Origin: Larkinella insperata
GTDB lineage: Bacteria; Bacteroidota; Bacteroidia; Cytophagales; Spirosomataceae
Direction: 5' to 3'
Assembly (NCBI RefSeq): GCF_026248825.1
Contig: NZ_CP110973.1
Span: 4,237,501 to 4,301,500, forward strand
DNA length: 64,000 bases
The position numbers were made by a program, and so were the translations under genes. The notes beneath the pieces were generated by a model. It was not told the DNA's origin, did no database searches, and saw only the letters and a program-made list of their open reading frames with translations. Each line of letters starts with the position of its first letter. Within the stretch, counting starts at the first letter, position 1. Below are positions 35,860 to 44,892 of this stretch, piece by piece.

Positions 35860-37071
35860 GTGACTGGGTTTGAAGAATTAGCGAAGCAAACGGCACTTTA
35901 TCCGCAGGAAGCTCCTGCTGCTGTTAAGAAGCAACAAGGTAGCCTGATGATCGGGTTGCCCAAAGAGGTTTCCCTGCAGGAAAACCGGATTGCGCTCACC
36001 CCCGAAGCCGTCGCCATTCTGGTGCGAAACGGCCACGAAGTACTGGTCGAAAAAGGGGCTGGCATAGGGGCCAAGTTTTCGGACAATGACTACAGCGAAG
36101 CGGGAGCGTTGATTGCTCCGTCGGCCAAGGAAGTCTACAACGCAAACCTGATTCTGAAGGTTGAGCCCCTGGTGGAACAGGAATTTGAGTACATCAAAGC
36201 CGGGAGTACGCTGATTTCGGCCGTTAACCTGCCCAACCACGACCGGAAATACTTCGAACGGCTGAACAGCAAAAAGATTACCGCCCTTGGTTACGAATAC
36301 ATCGAGGATAAGGTCGGCGGAATGCCGGTTATTCGGGCGATGAGCGAGATCGCGGGCAGCACGGTTATGCTTATTGCCGGGGAGTACCTGAGCAGCGCCA
36401 ACAACGGCCGGGGCGTAATTCTGGGCGGTATTACGGGCGTTCCGCCCACCAAAGTGGTCATTCTTGGCGCGGGCACGGTGGCCGAATATGCCGCCCGGAC
36501 GGCGCTGGGGCTGGGCGCCGAAATCAAGGTGTTCGACAAGCATATTTACAAGCTGCAACGGCTGAAGTACGCCATCGGACAGCATATTTACACGTCGATT
36601 ATCGAAACGGATACCCTATCGGAAGCCATCCAGCGGGCCGATGTGGTGATTGGTGCCATGCGGGCCGAAGACGGGCTGAGTCCGGTGGTGGTGACGCAGG
36701 AAATGGTGTCGCACATGAAACTCGACGCGGTGCTCATCGATGTTTCAATCGACCAGGGCGGCAATTTTGAAACCTCCCGGATGACAACCCACAAAGAGCC
36801 CACTTACAAGCTCAACGATGTCATTCATTACTGCGTTCCGAACATCCCGTCGCGGGTAGCCCACACGGCTAGTCTGGCCCTGAGCAACATTTTCCTGCCG
36901 TTTTTGTTGAAAACAGGGACCCTCGGGGGGATTGAGGAGATGATGTTTGCCAACCGCTGGTTTATGAAGGGAGTTTACAGCCATAACGGGCTGTTGACCA
37001 ACGCTTATATCGCCAAGAAATTTAACATGCGCTACAAGGACCTGAGTCTCTTGCTGGCCGCGCGAATTTAG
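35860..37071 (+). CDS. ald: Alanine dehydrogenase, GTG start
   Basis: Catalyses reversible NAD-dependent deamination of L-alanine to pyruvate and ammonia. The 403-residue protein has an AlaDh/PNT N-terminal domain (IGLPKEVSLQENRIALTPEAVAILVRNGHEV, about 30-165). The NAD-binding Rossmann domain follows (VVILGAGTVAEYAARTALGLGA near 205), and the C-terminal closing segment is VPNIPSRVAHTAS. The first about 28 residues (MTGFEELAKQTALYPQE...) form an N-terminal extension that I recall from Bacteroidota enzymes, which supports the GTG start at 35860; no ATG is nearby. It stands between tsaE and a small hypothetical gene. Confidence 0.9.
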   Translation: MTGFEELAKQTALYPQEAPAAVKKQQGSLMIGLPKEVSLQENRIALTPEAVAILVRNGHEVLVEKGAGIGAKFSDNDYSEAGALIAPSAKEVYNANLILKVEPLVEQEFEYIKAGSTLISAVNLPNHDRKYFERLNSKKITALGYEYIEDKVGGMPVIRAMSEIAGSTVMLIAGEYLSSANNGRGVILGGITGVPPTKVVILGAGTVAEYAARTALGLGAEIKVFDKHIYKLQRLKYAIGQHIYTSIIETDTLSEAIQRADVVIGAMRAEDGLSPVVVTQEMVSHMKLDAVLIDVSIDQGGNFETSRMTTHKEPTYKLNDVIHYCVPNIPSRVAHTASLALSNIFLPFLLKTGTLGGIEEMMFANRWFMKGVYSHNGLLTNAYIAKKFNMRYKDLSLLLAARI

Positions 37072-37156
37072 TTGAACGGTTTATTGTTTTCTAGGCAGGG
37101 AGTCGGTTTTCCGACGCCTAGAGCCGGAAATGCGTGTCTTGTAAACTGTCAATAAA

Positions 37157-37564
37157 ATGATTCATCATAGCAACGAAAATACCCTTCTCGACGACGCGAA
37201 TTCGCCCGAAATCAACCGGAAGCTGATGAGCGCGGTTTCGTCGGATTTTATCAAAGTGGCCGATACGCTGCGCGAGGCTTCGTACCAGATACGGAAGCGC
37301 GGTTTTTCGGAAAATCCCATTTTTATCGCTTCCCGCCGGGCCACGGAAATTGGTCAGTTGTTGCTGGGCCCGAACGAGCTGGCCGGAAATACCTGGACGT
37401 ACCGGGCCTCGTTGCTGGACGAGTTTGTGCAGCGCCGGTTGGTGGGCCAGGAGTCGGTGGAGTTGTTCAGGGAAAATTATAAGAACCCCGACGAATTCTG
37501 CTGTCTGTTCGTCATTGACGGCGATTTTGCCGGATTTATTTTTATCCCCTTCCCGGAAGACTAA
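37157..37564 (+). CDS. Conserved hypothetical protein (135 aa)
   Basis: No family is recognised. The protein is mixed alpha/beta in look, without signal peptide or membrane segment: a helical N-terminal half (for example SSDFIKVADTLREASYQIRK), then FSENPIFIASRRATEIGQLLL, and a C-terminal half rich in aromatic and hydrophobic strands ending LFVIDGDFAGFIFIPFPED. It follows alanine dehydrogenase by 85 nt on the same strand and ends before a strong hairpin, so it is a real coding region by context and codon use. The function is unknown. Confidence 0.72.
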   Translation: MIHHSNENTLLDDANSPEINRKLMSAVSSDFIKVADTLREASYQIRKRGFSENPIFIASRRATEIGQLLLGPNELAGNTWTYRASLLDEFVQRRLVGQESVELFRENYKNPDEFCCLFVIDGDFAGFIFIPFPED

Positions 37565-37568
37565 TACC

Positions 37569-37601
37569 GCGATACGGTTTTCACGCCAAAAACCGTATCG
37601 C
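37569..37601. terminator. Bidirectional hairpin terminator
   Basis: A 13-bp perfect stem (37569-37581 with 37589-37601) and a 7-nt loop, with T- and A-tracts inside the arms, lie between two convergent stop codons. Confidence 0.6.
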
Positions 37602-37606
37602 AGCTG

Positions 37607-39121
37607 CTATTTGCCAATCCGGTATTTATGGTAATCCCACGTTTTGCGGATTCCGGCGTACACGGCGTTGCTGTACCGGAACAGGTCACCCTGGTCGGCG
37701 GCTGCGGAAAAGTTAACTCGTAAGCCGCGCTGCGTGAGGGGCAGTTCAAGCATCATGTAGGACGAAAATTGCCGGATGGTTTCCGAAAACGGGGCCTCAT
37801 AGGTGCCGTAGTTCTGGCTGTAGGAAAACTTGAACTGGAAACCGCAGTTGGTCGCAAACTTTCCCTGAATACCGGCGTGGTAGGCCCGTACCCGGTTGTT
37901 GCTGAAAAAACCGTACTGCGACAGTTCGGGCCTGGTGTCGGTGACGGGGGTGATGAACGGGGTGCCGATGGTCCGGCCGAAATACGACCAGCCATCGCGG
38001 TACTGGGCGTGGTTGAAATAATTGTCGCGCCCCCGGAGTTTGTTGTGATCGTCGAATACACTTCCGCCCTGGCTTTTGGTGTACAGAAATTCAACGACGG
38101 CCCCGGTGATCCGCAGGCCCGACGGAGCCGCGTTCAGATTGCGGAACCGCAAACCCGTCAGGCCGTCTTCAATGTTGGTCAGGTAATACAACGAGCCGTC
38201 TTCGTAAACGCTCTGGTGGTACAGCAGAAGCGAAACGGCTTTTGAGCTATATTCTACTCCTATATCAATGCTTCCCAGGTGGTTGCCGATCCGGTTTTCG
38301 CGGTCAAAACGGCTGTAACGGGCGGTATCCAGTTCAATCAACCGGCCCAGGCTATTGCCGGTCAGCACAAACAGATAATCCTGAAACCGGGAGGGAAGCC
38401 GGCCATTTTTCGCCAGCGACTCGGGCAGTTCATCCGTTAGGCCGCCCCACTGCGCCTGGTGGTTGAATCCGGCGTAAAACTTAACGGGCCAGTTGGGTTT
38501 TCCTAGCCGCGCATAGAGCGATTTCTGGTGCAGGTACGAATGAGTGACTTTGCGGTTGTGATTGCCAAACCAGCCGTGAGCAAATGTGCCCCGGAAGGCC
38601 AGCAGCCCCTTTGTGAAACCGATGGGCGTGTAATCGGCCAGGCTGATCTGCACTTTGGGCATGGGAAGCGCGTTACCCGACCAGCTATACGAACCGGAAC
38701 TGAGGGTGGAATCGATCAGTCCCACAATTTCGCGCCGACGCCCGGCCGTAATGTCAAAAACACCGGCCCGAACCTTTACATACGCTTCCGGCAGCAATAC
38801 TGACATTTTTGCTTGAGCATCAAAGTTAGAGATCAATTCAAAACCGTATCCAATGCCAAACCGATCGCGTCGTTTGGTCGTGGGCGTATCCGACAGCGGA
38901 TAAAACCGGTAATCCTGCTGGACACCCGCCCGCAAACTGGCGCAGGGCAGCGTACTGGGAATAATGCCGTACTGGTTGGTACGCATCCAGAAGGGAGTTG
39001 GTTGGCCGGGAGCGTAAAAGCCGCCCAATTCCGCAAAAAATTGCGTTGGCCGGGTTTCAACGACGGGCTGACCAAAGGCAAAAGGCGGACAGAGAAAAAA
39101 GAGAAGTAGCGCTCTTATCAT
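37607..39121 (-). CDS. Capsule assembly Wzi-family outer-membrane protein
   Basis: A 504-residue beta-barrel protein. A signal peptide (MIRALLLFFLCPPFAFGQ) is followed by the opening typical of Bacteroidota Wzi-like proteins (ELGGFYAPGQPTPFWMRTNQYG). Alternating strand patterns continue to the end (FKFSYSQNYGTYEAPF, MLELPLTQRGLRVNFSAAAD). Wzi helps attach or organise capsular polysaccharide at the outer membrane in enterobacteria. In Bacteroidota the role is less clear, and no capsule genes are next to it. It is transcribed alone on the minus strand, downstream of thrA/thrB. Confidence 0.85.
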   Translation of the reverse strand: MIRALLLFFLCPPFAFGQPVVETRPTQFFAELGGFYAPGQPTPFWMRTNQYGIIPSTLPCASLRAGVQQDYRFYPLSDTPTTKRRDRFGIGYGFELISNFDAQAKMSVLLPEAYVKVRAGVFDITAGRRREIVGLIDSTLSSGSYSWSGNALPMPKVQISLADYTPIGFTKGLLAFRGTFAHGWFGNHNRKVTHSYLHQKSLYARLGKPNWPVKFYAGFNHQAQWGGLTDELPESLAKNGRLPSRFQDYLFVLTGNSLGRLIELDTARYSRFDRENRIGNHLGSIDIGVEYSSKAVSLLLYHQSVYEDGSLYYLTNIEDGLTGLRFRNLNAAPSGLRITGAVVEFLYTKSQGGSVFDDHNKLRGRDNYFNHAQYRDGWSYFGRTIGTPFITPVTDTRPELSQYGFFSNNRVRAYHAGIQGKFATNCGFQFKFSYSQNYGTYEAPFSETIRQFSSYMMLELPLTQRGLRVNFSAAADQGDLFRYSNAVYAGIRKTWDYHKYRIGK

Positions 39122-39311
39122 GGCTCATTGAATAGACACAGTTCAATTGAGCATTTCGGGCGCTGGGAAGTATAGCTTCTTCTAATCCGTCGGCTACTAG
39201 CCGAGTCAACACCGATGCGTATCCGCGTCGATAAAACCGGAATGGCTATGCTTACGCAAACAACCAGAAAACTCGTTATTTGTATAAGCAAATATAGTTC
39301 CAGTTTTTGGT

Positions 39312-40241
39312 TTACCCAATGATTCGGGGACCTTCCTGGTTGATGCCGGATACGTACACTTCGCTGCCGATACCAACGGTCTGGAAAGCCGCCTGCATGC
39401 TGACGCCAACCCGTTGGGCCGTGTCCTGGTCGCGGCTGAGGGCAAACATGGAAGGACCGGAGCCGGAAATGCTGCACCCGAGGGCACCCGCATCGAGGGC
39501 CGCGTGTTTAACTTCGTTGAATTCGGGGATAAGAATGGAGCGGATCGGCTCAATGATCACATCAACCATCGAGCGGCCAATCAGGTCGTAGTCGGGTTTC
39601 ATCAGTCCCGCAATCAGGCCCGCCACGTTGCCCATCTGAATGATGGTGTTTTTCATCGACACCTCATTTTTCAGGATATGGCGCGCGTCTTTGGTGTTGA
39701 CCTCAATTTCCGGGTGAACAATGGTCGCGTAGAGCTGCGCGGGGGTATTGATGGTAATAATGTCGAGGGGGGTGTAGCTGCGAACCACCACGAAACCACC
39801 CATCAGGGAAGGCGCTACGTTGTCGGCGTGGGCCGAGCCGCAGGCCAGCCGCTCACCTTCCATCGCAAACGGAAGCAGATCGATTTGCTTGAGCGGACGG
39901 CCCAGTAACTCGTTGATGGCGAACACCCCGGCCACGGCGCTGGCGGCACTGGAACCCAGGCCGCTGCCCAACGGCATTTTTTTGTGCAGAATGACGTCCA
40001 GTCCCTGGTCGGATTCGATGTGTTTCAGGTACGTTTGAATGGCAATTCCGGCAGTATTCCGCTCGGTTTGCTTGGGCAAACGGCCTTCGTCGCCCACGAT
40101 GGCTTTGATCCGGACGCCCGGCTGGCTGCTCTTGCGGATAATAATTTCGTCACCGGGATTATCGACGGCAAAACCAAAGATGTCAAAACCGCAGGCAACG
40201 TTGGCCACGGTGGCGGGGGCAAATACTTTTATAGAATCCAC
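39312..40241 (-). CDS. thrB: Homoserine kinase, GTG start
   Basis: Phosphorylates homoserine to O-phosphohomoserine in threonine synthesis. The 309-residue protein is a GHMP kinase: it opens DSIKVFAPATVANVACGFDIFGFAV, the ATP-binding loop is PLGSGLGSSAASAVAG, and the C-terminal GALGCSISGSGPSMFAL is the third GHMP motif. The start is GTG at 40241. It lies 69 nt downstream of thrA on the same strand and is probably cotranscribed. thrC, often third in this operon, is not here; a Wzi-like gene follows instead. Confidence 0.95.
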   Translation of the reverse strand: MDSIKVFAPATVANVACGFDIFGFAVDNPGDEIIIRKSSQPGVRIKAIVGDEGRLPKQTERNTAGIAIQTYLKHIESDQGLDVILHKKMPLGSGLGSSAASAVAGVFAINELLGRPLKQIDLLPFAMEGERLACGSAHADNVAPSLMGGFVVVRSYTPLDIITINTPAQLYATIVHPEIEVNTKDARHILKNEVSMKNTIIQMGNVAGLIAGLMKPDYDLIGRSMVDVIIEPIRSILIPEFNEVKHAALDAGALGCSISGSGPSMFALSRDQDTAQRVGVSMQAAFQTVGIGSEVYVSGINQEGPRIIG

Positions 40242-40310
40242 GGCTTTAAATTATTGCCAGTTGCAATAACGCTCTTTTATCTAAGATACAAATTCGTCTG
40301 GCGATTTGGT

Positions 40311-42773
40311 TCACGCCAGGTAACTACCAATGCTAACCACGTCGGCAAACACCCCCGTGGCCGTTACTTCAGCACCCGCGCCGGGGCCTTTGATAACCAG
40401 GGGCCGTTCTTTATACCGTTCGGTCGTAAACGAGATGATGTTATCGGCGCCCGACAGGGAATAAAACGGGTGCTCGAACCCGACCGACCGCAGTTCAATC
40501 GTCACTTTGCCGTTTTCGAAAGTTGCCACATACCGCAGTTTTTCGTTACGGTTTTCAGCTTCCTGGAGCAGGTTTTCGAAGAAAGCGTTGTTGCGTTCCA
40601 GTTCCTCGAAAAAGGCCGGGATGCTGGGCGCTGCGATGCAGCTTTCGGGCAGCAGGTTGTTGATGGTCACATCCGACGGCTCAAGTTCAAAACCGGCTTC
40701 GCGGGCCAGAATCAGGATTTTCCGGGCCACATCCATACCGCTCAGGTCTTCGCGCGGATCGGGTTCGGTAAAGCCTTTCGCTTTGGCTTCCCGCACCACC
40801 TCGGCAAACGAAACGCCGGGTCTGAAGGTGTTGAAAATGTACGACAGCGTACCCGACAGGATGGCTTCGATTTTCAGAAACCGGTCGCCGGAGGTCATCA
40901 GGCCCTGCAGGGTATTGATGATGGGCAGCCCCGCGCCGACGTTGGTTTCGTACAAAAACTTGACACCCCGCCGGACCGTTGCCCGTTGCAGGCGCTTGTA
41001 GTCGGCGTACGGACCGGAGTTGGCCACCTTGTTCGGCGTCACGATCGACACGTTGGCGTTCAACAGGGGTTCGTAAAACAACGGGATGTCCTTGTCAGCG
41101 GTGCAGTCGATGAAAACGCTGTTGGGCAGGTTGTAGTCTTTCAGCTTGTCCACAAAAGCGGGTAAAGACGTAGTGACGCCCTCGCTGGAAAGGCGCTCCT
41201 GCCAGTTGGTCAGGTCGATGCCCTTCGGATCGAGCAGCATCTTTTTGGTGTTCGAAACCCCAACCAGACAAATCCGCAGCGACTTTTCGGTCCGCAGGTA
41301 TTCGTACTGCGCCTGAATCTGTTGCAGCAGCGTCCGGCCAATCAGGCCCGCGCCCACCAGGTAGAGGTTCAGAATCCGGGCTTCGGACTGGAAAAAGACG
41401 TTGTGCATCGCGTTGAGCGCCTTCGAGAGGTTGTTCTTGTTGATCACCACCGAAATGTTGATTTCCGAAGAACCCTGCGCGATGGCAATGATGTTGACCC
41501 CGTTTTTACCCAATACCGAAAAGAGTTTTCCGGCAATCCCGGAGCTTTTTTTCATGCCCTCACCCACCGTGGCAATGATCGACAGGTCGCGTTCGATGCT
41601 GATGTTGTCGATGTGGCCGTGCAGGATTTCGGTCGCAAACTCGGCTTCCAGAATTTCACGGACGCGGTCGGCGTTGCGCGGTTCGATGGCGAAACAGATG
41701 GAGTGCTCCGACGACGCCTGCGAGATCAGAATGACGCTGATTTTGTAATGCGCCAGCGTGCTGAACAGCTTGGCCGACACCCCAGCCACTCCGATCATCC
41801 CGCTGCCCTGGATGTTGACCAGCACAATGTCGTCGATCGACGAAATCCCCGTGATGGTGAAATCGCGCCGGTCGGCGGTGCGGCTAATGACCGTTCCCTC
41901 GTGGCTGGCGTTGAATGTATTCAGAATCCGGATCGGAATGTTTTTGGCAAAAGCCGGTTGCAGCGTGGGCGGGTAAATCACTTTAGCGCCGAAGTGGCTC
42001 AGCTCCATCGCTTCGGCGTACGTGATGGTCGGGATGTTGAACGCGTTCGGCACCTTGCGCGGGTCGGCGGTCATCATCCCGTCCACGTCGGTCCAGATGT
42101 CGATGAAGTCGGCATTCAGGGCCGCGCCCAGGATGGAAGCCGTGTAGTCGGAGCCGCCCCGGCCGAGCGTCGTGGTTTCGTTCTGAGCCGTCGAACCGAT
42201 GAAGCCGGTAACAATGGGCAGATCAGCCCCGATGGTGGAGAAATAATCCTTGATTTGCTGATTGGTTGCGGTCTCTTCCACTTCCGCCATGCTGAACTGC
42301 GCGTCGGTGCGGATCAGCTGGCGGGCGTCGCAAAACCGGGCCGGAACGCCTTTACTTTTCAGGCATTCGCTGATGACCAGGCAGGACAGCCGCTCGCCGA
42401 AGCTCATCACCAGGTCCAGCGTCCGGTCGGACAATTCGCGGATCAGCGAAACGCCCCGCAACAGATCTTCCAGTTCGTTGACCGTCCCGCGAACCGTAGC
42501 AAATACCTTGCTCTGCTCCTTGATCGGAATCAGGCTTTTAATGACGTTGAAATGCCGCTCCTCAATGCCCCGAATCAGTTCCAGATAATCCGGATTGTTG
42601 GTGGCAGCCATCCGGCCAATTTCAATCAACTGATTGGTAACGCCACTCATTGCAGATAAAACAACCGCACCGAGTACATCGCCGTTCTGGCGGTGGTTTA
42701 GGATGATGGAAATGACCTTTTTAATGTTTTCAGCGGACTTTACCGACGTTCCGCCAAATTTGAGGACGTTCAT
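40311..42773 (-). CDS. thrA: Bifunctional aspartokinase / homoserine dehydrogenase
   Basis: Catalyses the first and third steps of the aspartate pathway toward threonine and methionine. The 820-residue protein has the aspartokinase domain first (about 1-290, MNVLKFGGTSVKSAENIKK, GRGGSDYTAS). Two ACT regulatory segments follow (about 315-455), which in relatives confer threonine feedback inhibition. The homoserine dehydrogenase domain comes last (about 465-820, LYLVGAGLIGRTLLQQI, NVGAGLPIINTL, REDLSGMDVARK). The full-length fusion is intact. It starts the thrA-thrB unit, behind a -7 promoter box at 42856-42863. No leader peptide rich in Thr/Ile codons was found upstream. Confidence 0.96.
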   Translation of the reverse strand: MNVLKFGGTSVKSAENIKKVISIILNHRQNGDVLGAVVLSAMSGVTNQLIEIGRMAATNNPDYLELIRGIEERHFNVIKSLIPIKEQSKVFATVRGTVNELEDLLRGVSLIRELSDRTLDLVMSFGERLSCLVISECLKSKGVPARFCDARQLIRTDAQFSMAEVEETATNQQIKDYFSTIGADLPIVTGFIGSTAQNETTTLGRGGSDYTASILGAALNADFIDIWTDVDGMMTADPRKVPNAFNIPTITYAEAMELSHFGAKVIYPPTLQPAFAKNIPIRILNTFNASHEGTVISRTADRRDFTITGISSIDDIVLVNIQGSGMIGVAGVSAKLFSTLAHYKISVILISQASSEHSICFAIEPRNADRVREILEAEFATEILHGHIDNISIERDLSIIATVGEGMKKSSGIAGKLFSVLGKNGVNIIAIAQGSSEINISVVINKNNLSKALNAMHNVFFQSEARILNLYLVGAGLIGRTLLQQIQAQYEYLRTEKSLRICLVGVSNTKKMLLDPKGIDLTNWQERLSSEGVTTSLPAFVDKLKDYNLPNSVFIDCTADKDIPLFYEPLLNANVSIVTPNKVANSGPYADYKRLQRATVRRGVKFLYETNVGAGLPIINTLQGLMTSGDRFLKIEAILSGTLSYIFNTFRPGVSFAEVVREAKAKGFTEPDPREDLSGMDVARKILILAREAGFELEPSDVTINNLLPESCIAAPSIPAFFEELERNNAFFENLLQEAENRNEKLRYVATFENGKVTIELRSVGFEHPFYSLSGADNIISFTTERYKERPLVIKGPGAGAEVTATGVFADVVSIGSYLA

Positions 42774-43095
42774 ACAGTGGGAAATTATAAAATGATTGAT
42801 TGTGGGTCAACCGACCGACAATCCGGCTTTCGAATGGTGATGAAGAAAAGGAGCGCAAATATAGGGAAAAAGCAGCTTGTGTGCTGAAAAGAAATCAAAA
42901 CCAAAGCCCGCCAGCGGCCAGATCAAATGGCTGCGCGGTCGTTTAGGACGGTCGGATTGTCATTTTACGGGGCGGTGAGTAGCCTTAACCGGCCGGTGTG
43001 GCAAAAATGCCGGAAAGTTCGTACTTTCACTAAGCGAACAAATCCGCGTAACACACTGTTGTCTCATCAACGACTGCTGACTAACGACCGTATTC
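42774..43095. other. Divergent intergenic region (322 bp)
   Basis: It separates thrA (minus) from the VWA gene (plus). It holds the thrA -7 box at 42856-42863 and presumably the VWA-operon promoter closer to 43096, which I could not place. No credible ORF or leader peptide was found. Confidence 0.6.
42856..42863 (-). promoter_or_regulatory. -7 promoter box of thrA
   Basis: Read on the minus strand the sequence is TATATTTG, an exact TAnnTTTG, about 83 nt before the thrA ATG. No TTTG is seen at the normal -33 spacing. Confidence 0.4.
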
Positions 43096-44199
43096 ATGAA
43101 AGGCTTCCAATTCTCTGATTATATTCCGCCTGAAAAAAAAGAAGGCAGTAAATTTGACCAGCTACTCAACATTTTCCAGCAATTGCTGCTGATGACGTCG
43201 GGAAATGTGGAGCAGGCACTGGCGTACCTGAACGACCTCGACCGACGCTACGGCCTGACCGACGATCAATACGGGATTGGCAATTTCGTTGAGGAAATGA
43301 AAGAAAAAGGCTACCTGACCGAGCAGAACGAAGAAGGTACGCTCGCGATGACGGCCAAAAGCGAGCAGTCCATCCGGCGGTCGGCGCTGGAAGAAATTTT
43401 CGGCAAACTGAAACGTTCCAAGTCGGGCGGCAACCACCACACGCCGTATACGGGCGTGGGCGATGAACTGAGCAGTGACCTGCGCGATTTTCAGTTTGGC
43501 GATACGCTTGAACAGATTTCCATGACCGAATCCATCCGTAACGCCCAGATCAACAGCGGAGTAGAAGAATTTCGGTTGATGGAGCGCGACCTGGAGGTGG
43601 TCGAGAAAGAACAGAAAACGCAGACCTCGACCGTGCTGATGATCGACGTCAGCCACTCGATGATTCTTTACGGCGAAGACCGGATTACGCCCGCCAAAAA
43701 AGTGGGCATGGCGCTGGTGGAACTCGTCAAACAGAAGTATCCCAAAGACACCCTCGACATCATTGTGTTCGGCAACGACGCCTGGCAGATTCAGGTAAAA
43801 GATTTGCCGTACCTGGAAGTGGGGCCGTATCACACCAACACCGTGGCCGGGCTTGAACTGGCGATGGATTTGCTGCGACGGCGCAAAAACAAGAACAAAC
43901 AGATCTTCATGATCACCGACGGAAAGCCGACCTGCCTGAAGGAAGGCATCCGGTATTACAAAAACAGTTTTGGGCTGGATCGCAAGATCGTTTCGAAAAC
44001 GCTGACCCTGGCCGCCCAATGCCGCCGGCTCGACATTCCGATTACAACCTTCATGATTGCCTCAGACCCCTACCTGAAGCAGTTTGTGCACGAATTCACG
44101 AAAGTCAACAACGGCCGGGCCTACTACAGCAGTTTGCAGGGCCTGGGAAACATGATGTTTGAGGACTTTCAGCGCAACCGACGCAAGAACATTAAATAA
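43096..44199 (+). CDS. VWA-domain protein, partner of the downstream AAA+ ATPase
   Basis: A 367-residue cytoplasmic protein. The N-terminal half (about 1-170) is helical and charged. The C-terminal half is a von Willebrand A domain with an intact MIDAS metal site: DVSHS (Asp184, Ser186, Ser188) and the later acidic ITDGKPT. VWA proteins of this kind pair with MoxR/Mg-chelatase-type AAA+ ATPases and act together as chaperones that insert metals or remodel targets. The ATPase partner is 693 nt downstream, separated by a toxin-antitoxin module. The target is unknown. Confidence 0.88.
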   Translation: MKGFQFSDYIPPEKKEGSKFDQLLNIFQQLLLMTSGNVEQALAYLNDLDRRYGLTDDQYGIGNFVEEMKEKGYLTEQNEEGTLAMTAKSEQSIRRSALEEIFGKLKRSKSGGNHHTPYTGVGDELSSDLRDFQFGDTLEQISMTESIRNAQINSGVEEFRLMERDLEVVEKEQKTQTSTVLMIDVSHSMILYGEDRITPAKKVGMALVELVKQKYPKDTLDIIVFGNDAWQIQVKDLPYLEVGPYHTNTVAGLELAMDLLRRRKNKNKQIFMITDGKPTCLKEGIRYYKNSFGLDRKIVSKTLTLAAQCRRLDIPITTFMIASDPYLKQFVHEFTKVNNGRAYYSSLQGLGNMMFEDFQRNRRKNIK

Positions 44200-44207
44200 C
44201 TGCAACG

Positions 44208-44408
44208 ATGGCAACCATTCAAATTTCTTTGGAAGAAGCGGATATGACTCGGTTAGAGCAAAAAGCGCTGTCGCTCGGTTACGAGTCGGTGGATGAATTG
44301 ATTCAAAAAACAGTTCATGGTTTGTTGGAGACGGAAGAGCAACGTAAGGCACGTTTAATGCATTACATCATCGATAAAAATGCCGAATTGTATCGACGTC
44401 TGGCTTAA
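44208..44408 (+). CDS. Probable antitoxin of a Doc-type toxin-antitoxin module
   Basis: A 66-residue protein beginning MATIQISLEEADMTRLEQKAL, with one strand followed by helices as in ribbon-helix-helix regulators, and a basic/aromatic C-terminal helix (MHYIIDKNAELYRRLA) that could block the toxin. It starts 8 nt after the VWA stop and ends 6 nt before the Doc-like toxin, the tight order expected of antitoxin then toxin. It lacks a clear Phd signature, so the antitoxin type is inferred from position. It may also repress its own operon. Confidence 0.72.
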   Translation: MATIQISLEEADMTRLEQKALSLGYESVDELIQKTVHGLLETEEQRKARLMHYIIDKNAELYRRLA

Positions 44409-44414
44409 CGAACG

Positions 44415-44804
44415 ATGAATTACCCAGATGTTGAAGATATTATTTCACTACATAAGCTTATCATTCAACAATCTGGCGGGAGTGCAGGCATTCGTGATCA
44501 GGGCGGACTGGGTGCGGCTGTGGCTCAACCCCGAATGACCTTTGCCAGTAAAGACCTCTACCCGACGATTGGAGAAAAAGCATCGGCCATCTGTTTCTCA
44601 TTGGTATTGAATCATCCTTTTGTGGATGGAAACAAGCGAATTGGGCAGGCCGCTATGGAATTCTTTTTGTTGCTCAACGGATATGAAGTGGAGGCTGATG
44701 TGGATGAGCAAGAACGAATAATTTTGGATTTAGCGGCTGGTCTATTAGACCGGGATGCATTTACTCAATGGTTAAACAAACGAATTGTTTCGCTTAATTA
44801 TTAA
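44415..44804 (+). CDS. doc: Doc-family (death-on-curing) toxin
   Basis: A 129-residue Fic-fold toxin. The active-site motif is NHPFVDGNKRIGQA (His67, Asp71, Arg75). GNKR in place of the Fic GNGR is the Doc signature, which in phage P1 Doc gives a kinase that phosphorylates EF-Tu and stops translation. The Doc-typical GIRDQGGLGAAVAQPR and LYPTIGEKAS segments are present, and the protein looks intact. By eye the gene is richer in A+T than its neighbours, consistent with recent arrival. It sits with its antitoxin between two genes that are expected to form one operon. Confidence 0.9.
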   Translation: MNYPDVEDIISLHKLIIQQSGGSAGIRDQGGLGAAVAQPRMTFASKDLYPTIGEKASAICFSLVLNHPFVDGNKRIGQAAMEFFLLLNGYEVEADVDEQERIILDLAAGLLDRDAFTQWLNKRIVSLNY

Positions 44805-44892
44805 CATCTTAGTTGTTGACTAACAAAAACTAATTCCGGCCAAACCCCGTTAATTCATAAAAGCCACTATTTCGACGTTACACAACGAATTC

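Noticed and set aside
41322..42659. A 445-codon open frame on the plus strand
   Set aside because: It lies wholly antisense to thrA, whose aspartokinase motifs are unambiguous; the translation has no motif or signal and is a codon-bias shadow.
42774..42850. Threonine attenuator leader peptide upstream of thrA
   Set aside because: No start codon followed by a Thr/Ile-rich frame and no terminator-like hairpin was found.
43060..44840. Shared 8-nt TGACTAAC before the VWA gene and after the Doc toxin, considered as insertion-site repeats
   Set aside because: Eight bases over this distance are easily chance, and the copies do not flank the toxin-antitoxin module itself.
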